DNA of 64,000 nucleotides from Mortierella sp. BCC40632 (GCA_011634665.1 WAEK01000013.1:232501-296500); one strand, 5' to 3'. Counted from the first letter of the stretch, positions 41,501 to 54,481 are shown. Translations and numbers: made by a program. Notes: generated by a model from the sequence alone, not told the origin.

Positions 41501-44500
41501 GACATGATATCTTCTAATTCCATTATAAGCATCTTTGCTTTGACGTGGTGGTACTCAGCCACCGTGAAGAGTTTGGGATCTTCCAACTTGGATTTCTCGA
41601 GGAGACCGAATGCGTCTGTGCGCTGTCCTAGTCGACAGAATATCAACCCTGTCCTGTAGCCCATTGTCGCCTTGATTCCACTCAGAGTAACACATTCAAA
41701 CTGAGCAAGATCAAGCGTGCTTTGGTCTGACATTGACTCTCCCATCTGCCGTGTAGGGTGGTGCATCCCAAACCCCATGCCTTCTGTGCCCTGTGAGTGA
41801 GCGAGTGTGATCAGTTTTTTCTCCCTTGGGGTTGCTGGCTCACGTATAACCAACTTCTCTAGAGCAGAGATAAAAGATCTATCCATCAGGTAGGAAAGGA
41901 CCTCATCGGTTCGGTAATAAGCTTCCAGTGATTTCTTGAACATGGACGTGGCTAAGTAAAGGTCTCCATAAAGCATCTGGACTCGGGCATCATGCATCTC
42001 CCACGCATTTGAGACTCCAGCGGAGGACATTGTATCATCCTGCGTTGCCAGCTCTCCCAGTATCTGCTGGCTTTCGTCCCAAAGGTGTTTCCGTAAGTTT
42101 AGCTCCGCAAGGTCAAGCTTAAAACGCTCGGTCGACTTGGCCGACTTTACAAAGCTAGCAATAAATTTGCCTTCCTCTTGAAAGTGCTCTGCCTCACGCT
42201 CGCATCCTTGGACCAAGTAGAGCTTGAAGAGGTGATGAAGCGTCTCTGTCAAAAGCATGTATATTGACCAGTGAAACCGCTGCATAGACAACCTTTGCAA
42301 GCCATCGCGAAGTAGTTGATGCTCTTTTAGTAGCCAGGAGTCTGGAGATGATGCTCCACTTACTGGCGCTTCGCTCAAGAATGGGTTTGACATGGAATTA
42401 GCCTTCAGTACCGTTGTGTCCTGTTGCGCTCGTTGAACAGCATCTGAAAGCTTTGAGACAACGTGACCCAAATACTTCAACGCTCTCAAGGAATCGGCTA
42501 TTGCCTCCATGATGGATCCATTGCAATAGAGCAACTGTGAGCGTGTGAGTGATGCCTCGGCGAGAACCACCACCTTTGCAACTTGGACCTCAGTTCTCCT
42601 AGGGATGGCGCCCCCTCCCAAGCCAAGCTGCGATCTTGTGTAGCGACCCCGCAAATCGTCTTTTGGCAATCCATCATACATTTGCAAGTAAAGATTCCTG
42701 GCTTGATTGTAGGCATCTGAGCTTAGTCTTGTCTGCCCTGCAGATGTTTGGTAGCGACTATGAGCAAGATACCATCGTATCAGAACATGCTCTCGGATGA
42801 AAATATCGTCTTCTGAGGCTGATGTTTCCTCGAGAATAAGCTTCCCTTGATCCAGAGCCAGCTTTGCTTTGCCTGAATATCCTAGCGCTAAATACGCCTC
42901 TGCCATTTTGGTGTAAATCATTGCCGCTTCTATAGCCAGAAACCAGTATATCAGCTTCTTGCTTCTTTTGCAGCTATTCTCGATAAAGGTTCTCTCTCAA
43001 CAACAACAACAACAACAACAAAAAAAATACCTGAAGGGGTCTCTGATGAGAAAGGTACAACTCCATTGCACAAGCGCAGCATTAACAAATATGTTTGCAC
43101 TTGCATCACATGGTGATCAAGAGCGCCAAGGCAGTCTGTCAGCATCTGCAAGTGATTGAAAAGGCGCTTAGGATCGTAAAGAAACTGCATGGCCCTAATG
43201 ACGTTCTTTTGTTGAACTTCTTGTTGCACATCTCGACAGGAGACAAAGCACTCGACTTGCGAAAGGATTGATTCCCAGAGACGAAGTGCAATCTGAATGT
43301 GCTTCGATTTCAGAGTCTCACCATCCCGTCGTCGGTCGAGCATACCATACCATGTGTATGCAATGGCAAGGTAATGGTTGCGCTTGGTCTCCAAAACATG
43401 GTCATTAGCAAGATCGCTCCTCTTCAGAGTCTCGATAGCCTCGCTTGCGAGGTCATGAGTTTCCTGTGGAAGAGGGTCGATTCCTTGTAATAGCTCAATG
43501 AGCCGAATGAGAACCCTGGCTCTCCTAATTGGATACTCCCCCATGGCCCCACGGTAGATGTTGGTAGCCAGATGCTCCAGTATCTCGATTTGCTCTTGAT
43601 TCCTGAGGTTTGTCTGGTGTGATCCCATGCTTAAAATGGAGAGCTGATCGCACTCGTACTCTTGAATAGCTCCTTGAACACGCACTGGGATCCGTGAAAG
43701 ACTGGAGACGGATGCAAGGACCGATACGAAGTGTTCACCCTTTGCCAACAAGGCCTTAACTCGCCGGCGAAGCAGTTTAGAGACGGGCTGGTCCTCTACA
43801 TTTGCTCCGTAGATCACATTTCGCTCGATATCCTCAAAGGTATCCAAAGGCAATACACAAATTCCGGCGTTAAAGCACTCCAAGGCCCGATTAAGATTGT
43901 TGACTGTCATAAAACAGACCCCAAGAACTTCATGGCGGCTGGCTAAGGTAAGTCTTTGAGCTCTTGGGAGCTTGTCGCAATTAGGTTGGTGTGCATCACG
44001 TTTGACGCCCGAGAGAGAGCCATCAATGCCAAGCGATAATCGGCAACCTTGAATAGACAATTCGAGAGGTTGAATGGCTTCCATCTGATTCCCCGATTTG
44101 TAGAACGAAGCCCCAAGGTTATAAAATGCGTTTGAAATCCAAGAAAGTGACTCTCTATCACCCACATCAATAGCCATTGAAAGTGCTGATTTCAAGCTAG
44201 TTGAGAGAGAGGCTGATGAGAGACTGGAGGCTGATTTGTCTTGACTGTAAAGTCGAAAGAGGAAAAGTATAGCGTCTGCTCTAGCACTGGATAGCCCTAT
44301 CGGTGGCGGACTAGATGTTGGATTTGATTTGTGCCAGGCCTTTGGCCAGGAAAAGAGATCGTTAATTCTTTGTCACCAGAGCCTAGCCCAAGTACTTCAA
44401 ATGACATGGTTGAGTAACCAGAGATGAGAGCCTACCTTATAGTCATCTTTTCCATGATTCCACAATCTGATAGCAGGGTCTAAAAGAGACTGAATCATAT

Positions 44501-47033
44501 TGCTAACGGAATACAGCAGGTGCGTTTGACCATCTTTTGGTAGAGATGGTTTATCAAGGCCATCAGACTCCTTTCCGCGGCTATTTAGAATCGTATTGCC
44601 GATGCTCCGAAGAGTGTCCAATGATCGGAAGACCCTTGCAATGTTTTGTAAGGTGGGGATTGAGAGTCCCTGGGAAGGAAACATGTCTAGACCTTGCTCA
44701 AAGGACACTAGTACCTTTGAGGCAGTTGACATTGCCGCTAGGCACTCGTTCACTAGAAATGAAACGAGTGTTAGATTGATAAATAGAACCAAACAAGAAG
44801 GCAATAAACAAAATCTCACGACCGACTCATACATTTCGAAGTCTTGCTCTTCAGCGAGCGCAGCCTTTCATCGAGCTTGACCAGGGCTTGGGTCAAATGG
44901 TGCAGTTGCTTTACAATTTGCTCCGCATGGTCTCCATGACTGCCTGTCGAGTTTAAAGTGACTTGTGTCCCATGCTGGTCGATTTGAGCTTCGCCTTCAC
45001 CTCTGAGGTGTGCTGTTCCATGCCTTGATTTTTCTGGCGTGTAACCTATCTTAGATGCATACTCGATAAAGAACGAGTCGCCAGCCTGTATGGAAGGTAT
45101 TTCACGGTTAGTACGGGCTTTGAATACATTGTAATCGGTCTGTAAGTCCTCTACATATACCTGCCTTTCGAGCCATGAATGAAAAGTGATCGCTCCATGA
45201 CCGGAAGCATGCATTGTTACGATCAATGGTGGTGATTCCTTGAATAAACTCGTAGGTCTCCTTGTACGCAGTAAAAAGTAATGACAGTTCTTCTTGTGTT
45301 GGATGTTCGCGCGTTGCTCTATCAAATTCCATTCCACAGCGAAGGATCTTTTCCCACAAAACGTTGTCTCCGCTTTTCTCGAGTGTTATATAGGCTGCAT
45401 AATATCGCGTGCCTAAGATTCGAAGTTTGAATGCGTGGCACTGCCCAGCTGTCGAGACAGAGAAACAGGGAGGAAGATTCCAGGTGGTTGTGATTAGGAT
45501 TACATGGCAGGTAGTCCACAATATGAAGAGACTATCAGCTGTTCGTCGCAATAATTACCTCGCGTAGAGTCGAAGCGCAAGGCTTTTCCAGCGCCAATGA
45601 AAAGCAGTCGAAAAAAAGCGTCGAGTGAACGTGGAGCAGCGCCTTTCCGAATTTTGTTAAGCAGACTGCACCACTCGTATGGCGAACTATCATTAGACAA
45701 CATGTCGTAGAGCAACTACAAAGCAAGGAAGGGGAAATAGAGCAGTCCATTATTAATCATTGAGCTTAGTCGTCAAGTCAAGGATCACGTTGATATATGA
45801 TGATAGATTGCACTCACGTGTGTCAGTGAACTGTTTCTAACGTCTAACCAGCAACGGATGGCATTATTGTATAGTGAGATGACGAGGAGGACAAATGATT
45901 GGAGTACATCCTCACGATTCGTTGATGGTATGCATGACATGCTCTTTAGAATGACGTCGCCTGATTCCTTGAAGACAGTAGGTAATGGGAAATTGAAGAG
46001 ATGGCGGTACGACTCCTTCAAAGACTCGGGTGTTGCTGAATGAGTGCCGAGATCGCCTGTAGATCTAGTCCGATTTGCTCTTGCTAAATCCTTTTCTCTA
46101 CCAAACTCAGCGGGTGACCAGATTGAAGTTGCTATTTCCAGTAATCTTTCTCTTAGACCCTCGAGTTCCTGCAGTGCTCGCCTTTTCTATTCACATAGGT
46201 CAGTTGTTAAGGTTAGCTACAGTCGCCTATTATCCGCGAGTCCACGAATAGATGTAAAGTATTACCATGCCAAGTTCCACAGTCTTTGTGACAAGGTTTG
46301 AGCGGGCTTTCTCGACTTCTAGCAAAGTCACTGGCGCTTTGCTTCCAAGATGCTCGAGTGTACGGAGGCCGAGAAAGCTAATTTCCACTAGAACTACAAC
46401 GTGTGCATACGTTGGCTGTTGCGCATCGTATACATCAAAAGGCACTGCGCCGTCTGCTGCTGTTGGGTTCTTTGTCGATGCTTGCCAGGTTGAGACTTTG
46501 GACCGAGTTTGTTGCTGAGGCAGTCGATTGCTCGCTGTGATGCCTCCAACGGCTTTCGTCGCCTTTTCCCGCCTCGATTTAGTGGCGTCGGACATAGTAT
46601 TTGATCCAGCAGTGACTGCATTGTCGGTGGCCGATGGTATTTTGGCTGAAGTGCCAGTCTTGGTGAGGGCCTTGGGGGTTGAGCCAGCAACAGGGGGTTC
46701 ATTCGAGGATGTATCAGGGCTGTCAGGTATATTGAGCATTGCAGACCACTTTGTCAGTGTGGTCATGCTCTGGTTTAATAACTTTTTGACTTTTGTGGTG
46801 AAGATCCTCAAGTCGCCCAAGCTACGATTTGATGGAGCATCGCCCTTGTTCATAGCCTGGTGGCTCTGACCATGGCGCTCTAACATCTCGCTCAGTCTCG
46901 AGACAAGCTCAGAGTGGTAACTCTGGTGGTCAGGGATAAGGTTGATGAATGCATCGAGGTCGTGCAAGCCAGCATCCTGACATCCTTTCCCTACGGCTGA
47001 CATTGCAAAAAGAAAAGGGACGCGTTCCTGCAT
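38594..47033 (-). CDS. ESP1: Separase (caspase-like cysteine protease, peptidase C50)
   Basis: Cleaves cohesin kleisin at anaphase onset after securin is destroyed. Nine exons: 47033-46266, 46186-45818, 45715-45559, 45448-45165, 45085-44833, 44752-44436, 44339-43031, 42929-39215 and 39083-38594, about 2553 residues. The C-terminal protease domain is unmistakable: FPWESCPVLR, the catalytic His in IYFGHSGGEQYL (H2395, on the last exon) and the catalytic Cys in LLLGCSSG (C2421), followed by [26 protein letters not shown]. The N-terminal 1500 residues are helical-repeat in character (IYTKMAEAYLALGYSGKAKLAL). Intron 4 keeps frame only if the donor is GC at 45164-45163 (see findings). Intron 6 uses the acceptor at 44340-44341. 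The start could also be the Met at 47003. Exons 8 and 9 are certain; exons 1-6 are reasoned from splice sites. Confidence 0.93.
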
Positions 47034-49249
47034 GATTCGGCAATTTGGCTCATGACAGATCAACTCTACTACTGTTTACAAGCCACTTTTTCTACGGGAA
47101 AGCCACTGTCCTCCCACCTTGCCTCCTTCCCTTCCCTGCCTGTCTTCCCTGCCTCCCTGCCCCCCTTTCTTTCTCGCATGGCAGAGATGGCCCTTGCGAG
47201 AGTGTTACCGCAGGTGGCGAAGATGTGCATACAGGGAGTACAGGCAGTCCTTGGGCATTGGATCACATTTATTCCGCGGAGAAAAGAGTCGAGGCCTCTT
47301 CTGGGAGTCTGGGGTCACCTCCAACCACCTGCTTTTGCACAACAGTAGCACCCTGCAAAAGCACCTCGCCACCGGTACGCCTCGCAGCCCCTCGACTGGA
47401 GAGATGCCGGAGTCAGAGCAGTCCAGGAGCGATGAGTAGGGGTGGAAGAGGAAGAGGAGGAAGAGGAGGAAGAGGAGAGGAGGAAAAAAGTAGTCGGAGG
47501 TATGACGCACAGAGACATACGTCCACGACTACGCGCCACGGATGCCCCACTCTGTCCGCTGCGGCGATGGACGAGTGACGGAGTCGGTTGAAAAGGAGGA
47601 GAGGGGGCGGATGGAGGGAAAAAAGAAAAAAAGGGAAAAAGGGACTTGACCTGACCTGACCTGACTTGACCTGGCATGGCATGGCATGGCATGGCATGGG
47701 AGAACCAGAACTCAGCCTCGGGACAAAAGTCGAGGTGGGTGAAAGAACAAAGGACAAACCAAGAAAAAAAAAAAAGAAAGAAAAAAAAAGCCAAAGTTCC
47801 GCGGGACAAATCAAAATCATCCAAGTTCATAGACGTCGTCGTGTTGGTGCGCTTGGATGCTCAACTCGATGGCTATTGCGTGCGCGTGTCAAGTGGGTGT
47901 ACAGTCGACGATTCCGCACTCGTCAAGTACAGTAGAGCAGCAGTCAGCAGCAGCGACAGAAGAAAAGGAAGCAAGCATCATACACACACAAGTCTTCCAT
48001 AGATCTGGCTTCCTCCTTCCGTCCTTCTCCCAGAGGCCAGAGGCGGATAAGGTTTGGGCCACCGCGAGAGCCGCGAGCGAGCCTGACTTGCCTTATTCGG
48101 GAATTTGATGGGAGACCCCTGAGTTGTATATGGCAAAAGTTTAAACATCTTCGCCTCTGGCCTTGCTACCGGTCTATTCTTTCTCTCTATCACCCTTTTG
48201 TGCATCTATGCCGCTCCTCTTTCTTCATTCTACTCATTCTACTCGCTCACTCGCTCCCTCTTTTGCCCCCGCCAGGAGTGTACCGGGACACACTCAAACT
48301 CCTCTTCTCTTGCCCGTTAGTCTTTGCCCTGCCCCTCTGTCTACTAAACATCCCAGACAACCTTCGAGTATCGAGCCATTCATCGGGCGGGAAACGTTCA
48401 AAGTGCTCTGCCCCTGGATTCTGCACGGCCACAAAGATCCACAGCCTTCTCGTGATAAAACCGAGCACGCTCAGTTGTCGCTCGGTCTGATGGTCGGTAG
48501 GAGAGCCGTCCGATGAGTGGAAAAAGGCTATTTCGGAGAGCTCTCGCGCCGATTGCGCCGTCCGAGGGAAGTTTGGGCAGGATGCTTGGAGAAGAGAATA
48601 TGTTTTTTTGTAGTAGACACTAAAACTGCGCCCACAGTGGCCGAGGGAAAGCGCGAACGAGCATGGAGCATGAAAGGGAGATTGAGAGTGTATGCGTGAG
48701 AGAGAGAGAGGAAAAAAATAGAGACAAAGAATGAAGGTGTGCAAGGGCGAGAACGGACAGGGAGCCCAGTGCCCAGTGCCCAATGCAGACGCTCAATTGC
48801 CGCTTCGAATGGCCGACATCTGGGGACAGCAGGAACGATGGATGGCAGTGCATGCGGTCGACCATAAATACCTGCTTCAGCGCCCCCTCTCTCCCTTTTC
48901 TCGACCTAGTTTCCCACTCTCTGTTTGCTGACCTGTATAAAACACACACACTCTCTTCTTTCTTTCTTTCTCTCTCGTGCACACAAACACACACAAACAC
49001 AGACAGACAGACAGGCACACACGCATTCACACGCACGCACACTCACATCTGCGCTTGCTTGCATAGAAATATAAATATATACCTCTCTATACCCTCTTTT
49101 TTTCCATCTTTCTTTTTTTTTTTTTTTTTTTCCTTCTCTATCTCTCTATCTCTCTCTATCTTTCTCTTCTACTTGTGTGCCACTTTTTCTTCCACATGCA
49201 GGCCGAGTTCGCACACACTTCTCTCCCTTTTTCACACTCGGACTATCTA
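47034..49249. other. Divergent intergenic region, separase / Crz1-like gene
   Basis: About 2.2 kb containing the promoters and 5' leaders of both genes. Frames here are Ser/Pro/Leu-rich or repeat-derived and I do not support any as a gene. Notable sequence: (GGAAGA)n at 47449-47483, two adjoining pentanucleotide arrays at 47643-47700, CA-rich runs at 48938-49046, a T run at 49110-49131 and CT-rich tract to 49170. An acceptor-like TTCCACATGCAG at 49189-49200 suggests an intron in the leader of the Crz1-like gene. Confidence 0.55.
47643..47700. repeat. Adjoining pentanucleotide arrays (CTGAC)n and (GGCAT)n
   Basis: About five copies of CTGAC/TTGAC pentamers run directly into five perfect copies of GGCAT. 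Both have a 5-bp period. They lie about 600 bp upstream of the separase start. Confidence 0.9.
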
Positions 49250-50716
49250 ATGTCTGCAGCCGCGCCTTTGGGCGCCAGTCTTCTTGTCCATAACATCCCC
49301 TATCCACACCTTCCTCTTTCCCAGCAGCAGCAACAGCAGCCTATCTCGTTCACACCATCAGACCCCGCCAACAGTCCCGACCTCCAGAGTTTACCTTCGC
49401 TCACTTCTCCCAACCCTTCACTAAGAGACCTCTCCGATTCACCTGACGGCCGGGACGAGGACGACGACGACGACGACATGGATGAGTACGAGATTTTCGC
49501 GACTCCTGGACCCCAGCGCTCTTCTCTGTTACCCCGCCCACAGCAACCCATTCATACGCCCACAAGCTTGGCTCACTTCCTTTCTACATCAAGTGAACCA
49601 TTCATGCCGAGCCTGTGTGTGCAGCCAGCTGCACCGTCATCCTCGTACCTGTCACTCCTCAATGCTTCGCCCGCACCCCTGGACCCGGAACAGATCTTCC
49701 AGATGCACCCCCAGCTGCCGCAGGCACCGTCACACCAGTCTCTCTTTCAGCATCATGCGTCATCTCAACACCAGCCTATCCAGTCGCAGTATCTTCAAGA
49801 CACACCGGCCTTTGCTTCCGCTCCCTCCATGGCCACGCAGAACATGCAGAACGCGCCTCAGTACGAAACTCCAGCGTGTTTGGACTATTACTTTGAGTCT
49901 CTTGGTCAATCCTTGGGAAACCACGGTGTTCTCTCGCTTGCAGAGTCTTCCTCTGCACACAATGGAGATGCTGCAAGAAGGCTCGGAGCAGACCTCGATT
50001 TTTCTTCGGGCGCTCCTTCGCTCGTATTGTCGCCTACAATGTCCTGGATCTCTGCCACGCCTTCGCGTGATAATTCTCCTGAGCCATCCGTGGAGTCTCT
50101 CCTGAACAAGAAACAGGCCTTCCGCCCGCCCAAGCGGAGGGGTAGCTCCTTGTATTCAAAATCGAGCATTAAGATGGCGCGTGAAAGAACGGCCATGCCT
50201 CATCTCCCATCCACAGGATTGGAGGGTTTGGCTCCGAACGTCATTGGCGAGGCCGAGTTGTTGACGACTTCGGACTGTGCGCTGCCACAACCGTCCGTTG
50301 ATAAACCACGGAAACGTAGAGCTCGCCAGATTAAACTCAAGGTCAAGCCCACAAGATTTGTGTGCGACTCTCCCGGGTGCGGCAAAGTGTTCTCTCGGGC
50401 TTACAATCTGACTTCACACATGAAGACACATTCGTCCGAACGGCCATTCTTGTGCGGTTCTTGCCCGCTGGCCTTTGCCAGACGACACGACCGCGAACGA
50501 CATGTTCGTCTACACACGGGAGAGAAGCCATACTCTTGCGAGAGCTGCGGCTGTGGCTTTATGCGCAATGACGCTCTCCACCGGCACCAGCGGATTTGTG
50601 GGCAATCGGCGGCCGCTCTCCTTGCTTTGATGCAGCAGCAGCAGCAGAAGCAGCGAGGACCTGTAGAGACCGCTAGTTCGGGCACCAACACTTATGAGGA
50701 TCTGTTTGGGTTGTAG
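49250..50716 (+). CDS. CRZ1: C2H2 zinc-finger transcription factor, Crz1-like
   Basis: Probable nuclear DNA-binding regulator; the fingers match the calcineurin-responsive Crz1/Prz1 group. One exon, 489 residues from the ATG at 49250 (an in-frame ATG at 49196 would add 18, but it overlaps a likely splice acceptor). The first 300 residues are disordered, rich in Ser, Pro and Gln, with an acidic DEDDDDDDMDEYE patch. A basic KPRKRRARQIKLKVK segment precedes three fingers at about 50359-50600: CDSPGCGKVFSRAYNLTSHMKTH, CGSCPLAFARRHDRERHVRLH and CESCGCGFMRNDALHRHQRIC. The linkers SSERPF and TGEKPY are of the usual type. The YNLTSHMKTH, HDRERH and DALHRH contacts are those of Crz1. I did not find a convincing PxIxIT calcineurin-docking motif, so calcineurin control is inference from the fingers only. 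Confidence 0.88.
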   Translation: MSAAAPLGASLLVHNIPYPHLPLSQQQQQQPISFTPSDPANSPDLQSLPSLTSPNPSLRDLSDSPDGRDEDDDDDDMDEYEIFATPGPQRSSLLPRPQQPIHTPTSLAHFLSTSSEPFMPSLCVQPAAPSSSYLSLLNASPAPLDPEQIFQMHPQLPQAPSHQSLFQHHASSQHQPIQSQYLQDTPAFASAPSMATQNMQNAPQYETPACLDYYFESLGQSLGNHGVLSLAESSSAHNGDAARRLGADLDFSSGAPSLVLSPTMSWISATPSRDNSPEPSVESLLNKKQAFRPPKRRGSSLYSKSSIKMARERTAMPHLPSTGLEGLAPNVIGEAELLTTSDCALPQPSVDKPRKRRARQIKLKVKPTRFVCDSPGCGKVFSRAYNLTSHMKTHSSERPFLCGSCPLAFARRHDRERHVRLHTGEKPYSCESCGCGFMRNDALHRHQRICGQSAAALLALMQQQQQKQRGPVETASSGTNTYEDLFGL

Positions 50717-51199
50717 AATAGAAGCATAACAACATACTTGTAACATAAACATTTTTCTGCATTTTACTCTTTCTCTTTCTTTTTCTTTGTGTTTGTCTGT
50801 CCGTCTGTTTGTCTGTCTGCCACTTGGTTTGGCTCTCTTTGGTGATTGGAAGCGGTTACTTCTGGCACGACAAAAATGCGGGGAAGCAAAGGAAACAGGT
50901 CCCATATTTTTTTTTTCTCTACGATGATTTCCGAGCCTCATCGAATGGGCCAAGGCTCATGTCAGCCAATTGTCTTGTCAGTCTCCACCGTGCGTGTTCA
51001 TCGGGTCCATCCTTTACTCCTCCTAAATCATCTCGCTCGCATACATTCTTTTTTTCTTATTTCTCTCTCTCTCTCTCTCCTCTCTTACTCCCCTACGACG
51101 TTTCTCTTCTCTTTTCCTTACTCTGTACTAGACCTTTGTAAAGGTTCCTCTTTCTAGACCCAATTCAAGGTTGAACGGCAGCACGTCTGTGGGACTGCC
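50717..51199. other. Intergenic region, Crz1-like to GATA-like gene
   Basis: Tandem spacer of 483 bp with pyrimidine-rich stretches (50768-50815, 51061-51120). Expected to hold the 3' UTR of the first gene and the promoter of the second. Confidence 0.6.
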
Positions 51200-51669
51200 A
51201 TGGTGACCGAGTGTTCGTCTGCAACCAGCTCCACACCACCACCCTCACCTCCGTTACCTGCGTCCTTGCAGAGTCCTCGACACAAGCCAAAGGACATTGC
51301 CTTGATGGCAGCATCCAGAAGTCCAGAGCAGCAACACCGACCAGACACGACTCTGTCACTTCAACAACAACAACAGCAGTGGCGGCAGGAGCAACAGGAG
51401 CAACATCAGCAACATCGCTCAGCACTTGATCAACGGACAGAGTCAGTCTCCGAGACACATCAAACGCTTATCAGTCGTTGTTCAGAGAAGAGAAGCGACC
51501 TTGGCTCAGAGATAGCTCAGAGTAACCAGGAGAAGCCCACCCAGTCCTCGCCACCTCTCGCAGACGACGCCGCCAACTCTGCCGCTGAAGCCGACTCGGA
51601 ACCATACACCTCCCGAGAGCTTGATATCGCTTATTCCATGGTCACCTCAACACGGGAACAGCAGCAGCG

Positions 51670-51701
<32 letters not shown>

Positions 51702-53134
51702 AACAACAACAACAGGAACGACAGCATAAACAGACACAGTCTGGACAAGGTAATGGATGAGCTTCTGCCCCTTTCTACATGGAGGATGCAATGTCCGTTC
51801 AGGACAATGCACGTTCTGACTGGCCACTCCAGATCAGCTGAATATTTGTTGTAGACAGTGGACGCTCTGAGCGGAAACACCGTTTTACATTTTTTTTTTT
51901 TTTTTTTAAAGCCGTTACGCCCGGCTACTATTTTGGTTCTCTTTATCCTTTTTCTTCTTCTCTTGCCTCTCCCCAACGATGGAGATCCAACCACATGAAG
52001 AACATCATTCCCCTCGCCTGCCACTCCATCCTGACCAGCCCCACTCGGGTCATAGCAGTTGCAACGGCTCACCATCTGTCCATGCCAGGGGCGACTTCTC
52101 CAACATCAACCACAGCCATGGACCAGGACATAATCCTTCGCAGCCATTAAGATCACAGCACGAGTCTGACCAACACCACCACCACCACAACAACAACAAC
52201 CACAACCAACATCACCACCACCATGCTAATCCTGAGGACGACTCCCGACAGCATCCTCAGCATATGCCTACTTCCTCTCCAGACAATATCCGCCCAGCAC
52301 CCCCGCCATCTCAAGATCCACCACACAGACAGCATGGGCCCCAACAGCAGCCACACCAGAAACCTGTTTTGCCTTATCTGGGCCGTGCTCAGTTTCATCC
52401 AGTCGCTGCTCCTGCGACATCTTCACATCCTGGGACCAACCATGACAATCCAAATGAGCACAGTCCACAGCAACCTCAGCATCCACCCACTGGGCCTGGT
52501 CAAAAGGAATATGGCTATAGGTCGTCCGAGATTGGCCCTTACCACGAACGCTCCTGGCAGGACCGAGAAGGGGCCTCTGCGAGCAACTACTCCAGAGGCC
52601 ATGGCCATCCTCAGCATGAAAGCCAGGCCTCAGCCCATCCTCCTCCACAGTCTTCCAACATTCATTCAATAATCCAAAGACGAACTTCAGGCGCGCAGAC
52701 ATCTGCTGCAATATCACATCATCCTAATGCCGTCAATCGGTACCCGTTCTCCATCCCATCCATATCAGCCAAGTTAGATCAACCCTCACGAAGCGATGAG
52801 AACGATGCATTGTCAACGCTCTGGAAGGTACCATAGCATTGCTCAAAGTTTGGACGCTGTTTCCAGTCAGCATGACCGCGGCAACGTGCTCAAAGCTCTG
52901 ATATTTCGACTGCCGGCTTTTATCCTAGAGAACAACCCCTCTCCAAGAACCTTACTTTCAGACAAGACACACGATAGCATCGCAGCACACGCTTTCCACG
53001 CTTGGAGGAGGTAAACTGCTTGATGCAAAATTGGACTTGGCTCCTCTTCAGTGCCTCGGAAACTGACGTTTTTTTTCTCTCTCCTTTCCTTTTCATTTCT
53101 ACTTTTCTACTTTTCTACTTTTCTACTTTTCTTT

Positions 53135-53219
<85 letters not shown>

Positions 53220-54438
53220 CCCCCTCCCCTGTTCATAGTTCTGTTTTCGCTGGACGAAGTGCCTTCAGAGTTCAACCAGGATATGTATATTGCCATGAGG
53301 AACCGCATCTTTGAGCTGGAAGCCAAGTCAGTCAATTACTCACCATTCACACCTCCACGGAAGAGATCCTTTGACAGGATGGCCCTCGGAGACAACCCCG
53401 ACCACTATGGTTACGATCCAGAGCACGGGCCCTACTACAAACGGCCTGCCTATGGGCATCACTCGTATCCATACCGAGGTTATGGCCCACAGGAACCCGG
53501 TCACCCATCCTCTCCTGGCCATCGGTATCCATCCTCTTACCCATCTTGGTATACTCCAGACATGTACATGGGTCATCCATACTATTACCACTCGGGCAGG
53601 TTCCCACCAGATCGGGAAAGAGATTACTGGGGCTATCCAGGCCATGGACCATTTGACGAGCGTGGCCCATACTCATCATCACCAGGCCACCCCGGCCCAC
53701 ATCCTCGATCTCGTCCAGGTCAAAGCCCACCCCTGCCAGAGAGTCCTGGGAGCCAGGGCCCACCTCACGCCTCTCACCATAAAGGGTCGTTAGTCGACCC
53801 ATCTCGACCACCACCCCTTCGCCGGTTTGACGACCTGCCATTTGATCCATTGAGAAATGGACCCTTTCCACCTCACAACCCACCCTACTCTCCAGTACAT
53901 CATATCAGTCCTCGCATTCCTGGTCCACACCAACACCCCACTCCTTTCAACGAGTCAATGTCGCAGCAGCATACCCCACCCTCTTCAGGGCCTTCCAATC
54001 AACCTCCTCCACAAAACCCAGCAGGGCATTCAGCTAGTCCCAATGGCCCAGTAGGAGGAGCACCCTCTCTGCCTCCAACAGATGGTCCATCCGCGCACCA
54101 ATCAATACACCAGCAACGGCATAGGGCACAGCAACAAGCCCAGTCTGCCCACTCGAGATCTTATCATCTACACAAACACATGCGCATGTTGGACCAACAA
54201 CGGACCGCGCAACCGCCCTTGCCACCGCAACCATCCTCTCACCCGTCTCAGTCCCAGTCTCAACAGCCACCCCAACAGCAAGTGCCAATTGCACCAGCTC
54301 GACCCATTCAAAGGCAATACCAGCCTCACCAACAGATGTATCCTAGCCATTATATGCAGCCGATAGCCATCCGGCCCCACCCTGCGTCCCAGCAGCAGCA
54401 ACAGCAGCAGCAGCAGCAGCAGCAGCAATCACAGCCGC

Positions 54439-54481
<43 letters not shown>

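Noticed and set aside
20304..47033. Idea of a dedicated mitosis gene cluster or new multi-gene system
   Set aside because: The genes are on mixed strands, interleaved with unrelated housekeeping genes, and each has a well-known conserved role elsewhere.
47315..49042. Several frames of 100-178 codons upstream of separase and the Crz1-like gene
   Set aside because: Repeat-derived or Ser/Pro/Phe-biased and mutually overlapping on both strands; no consistent exon structure.
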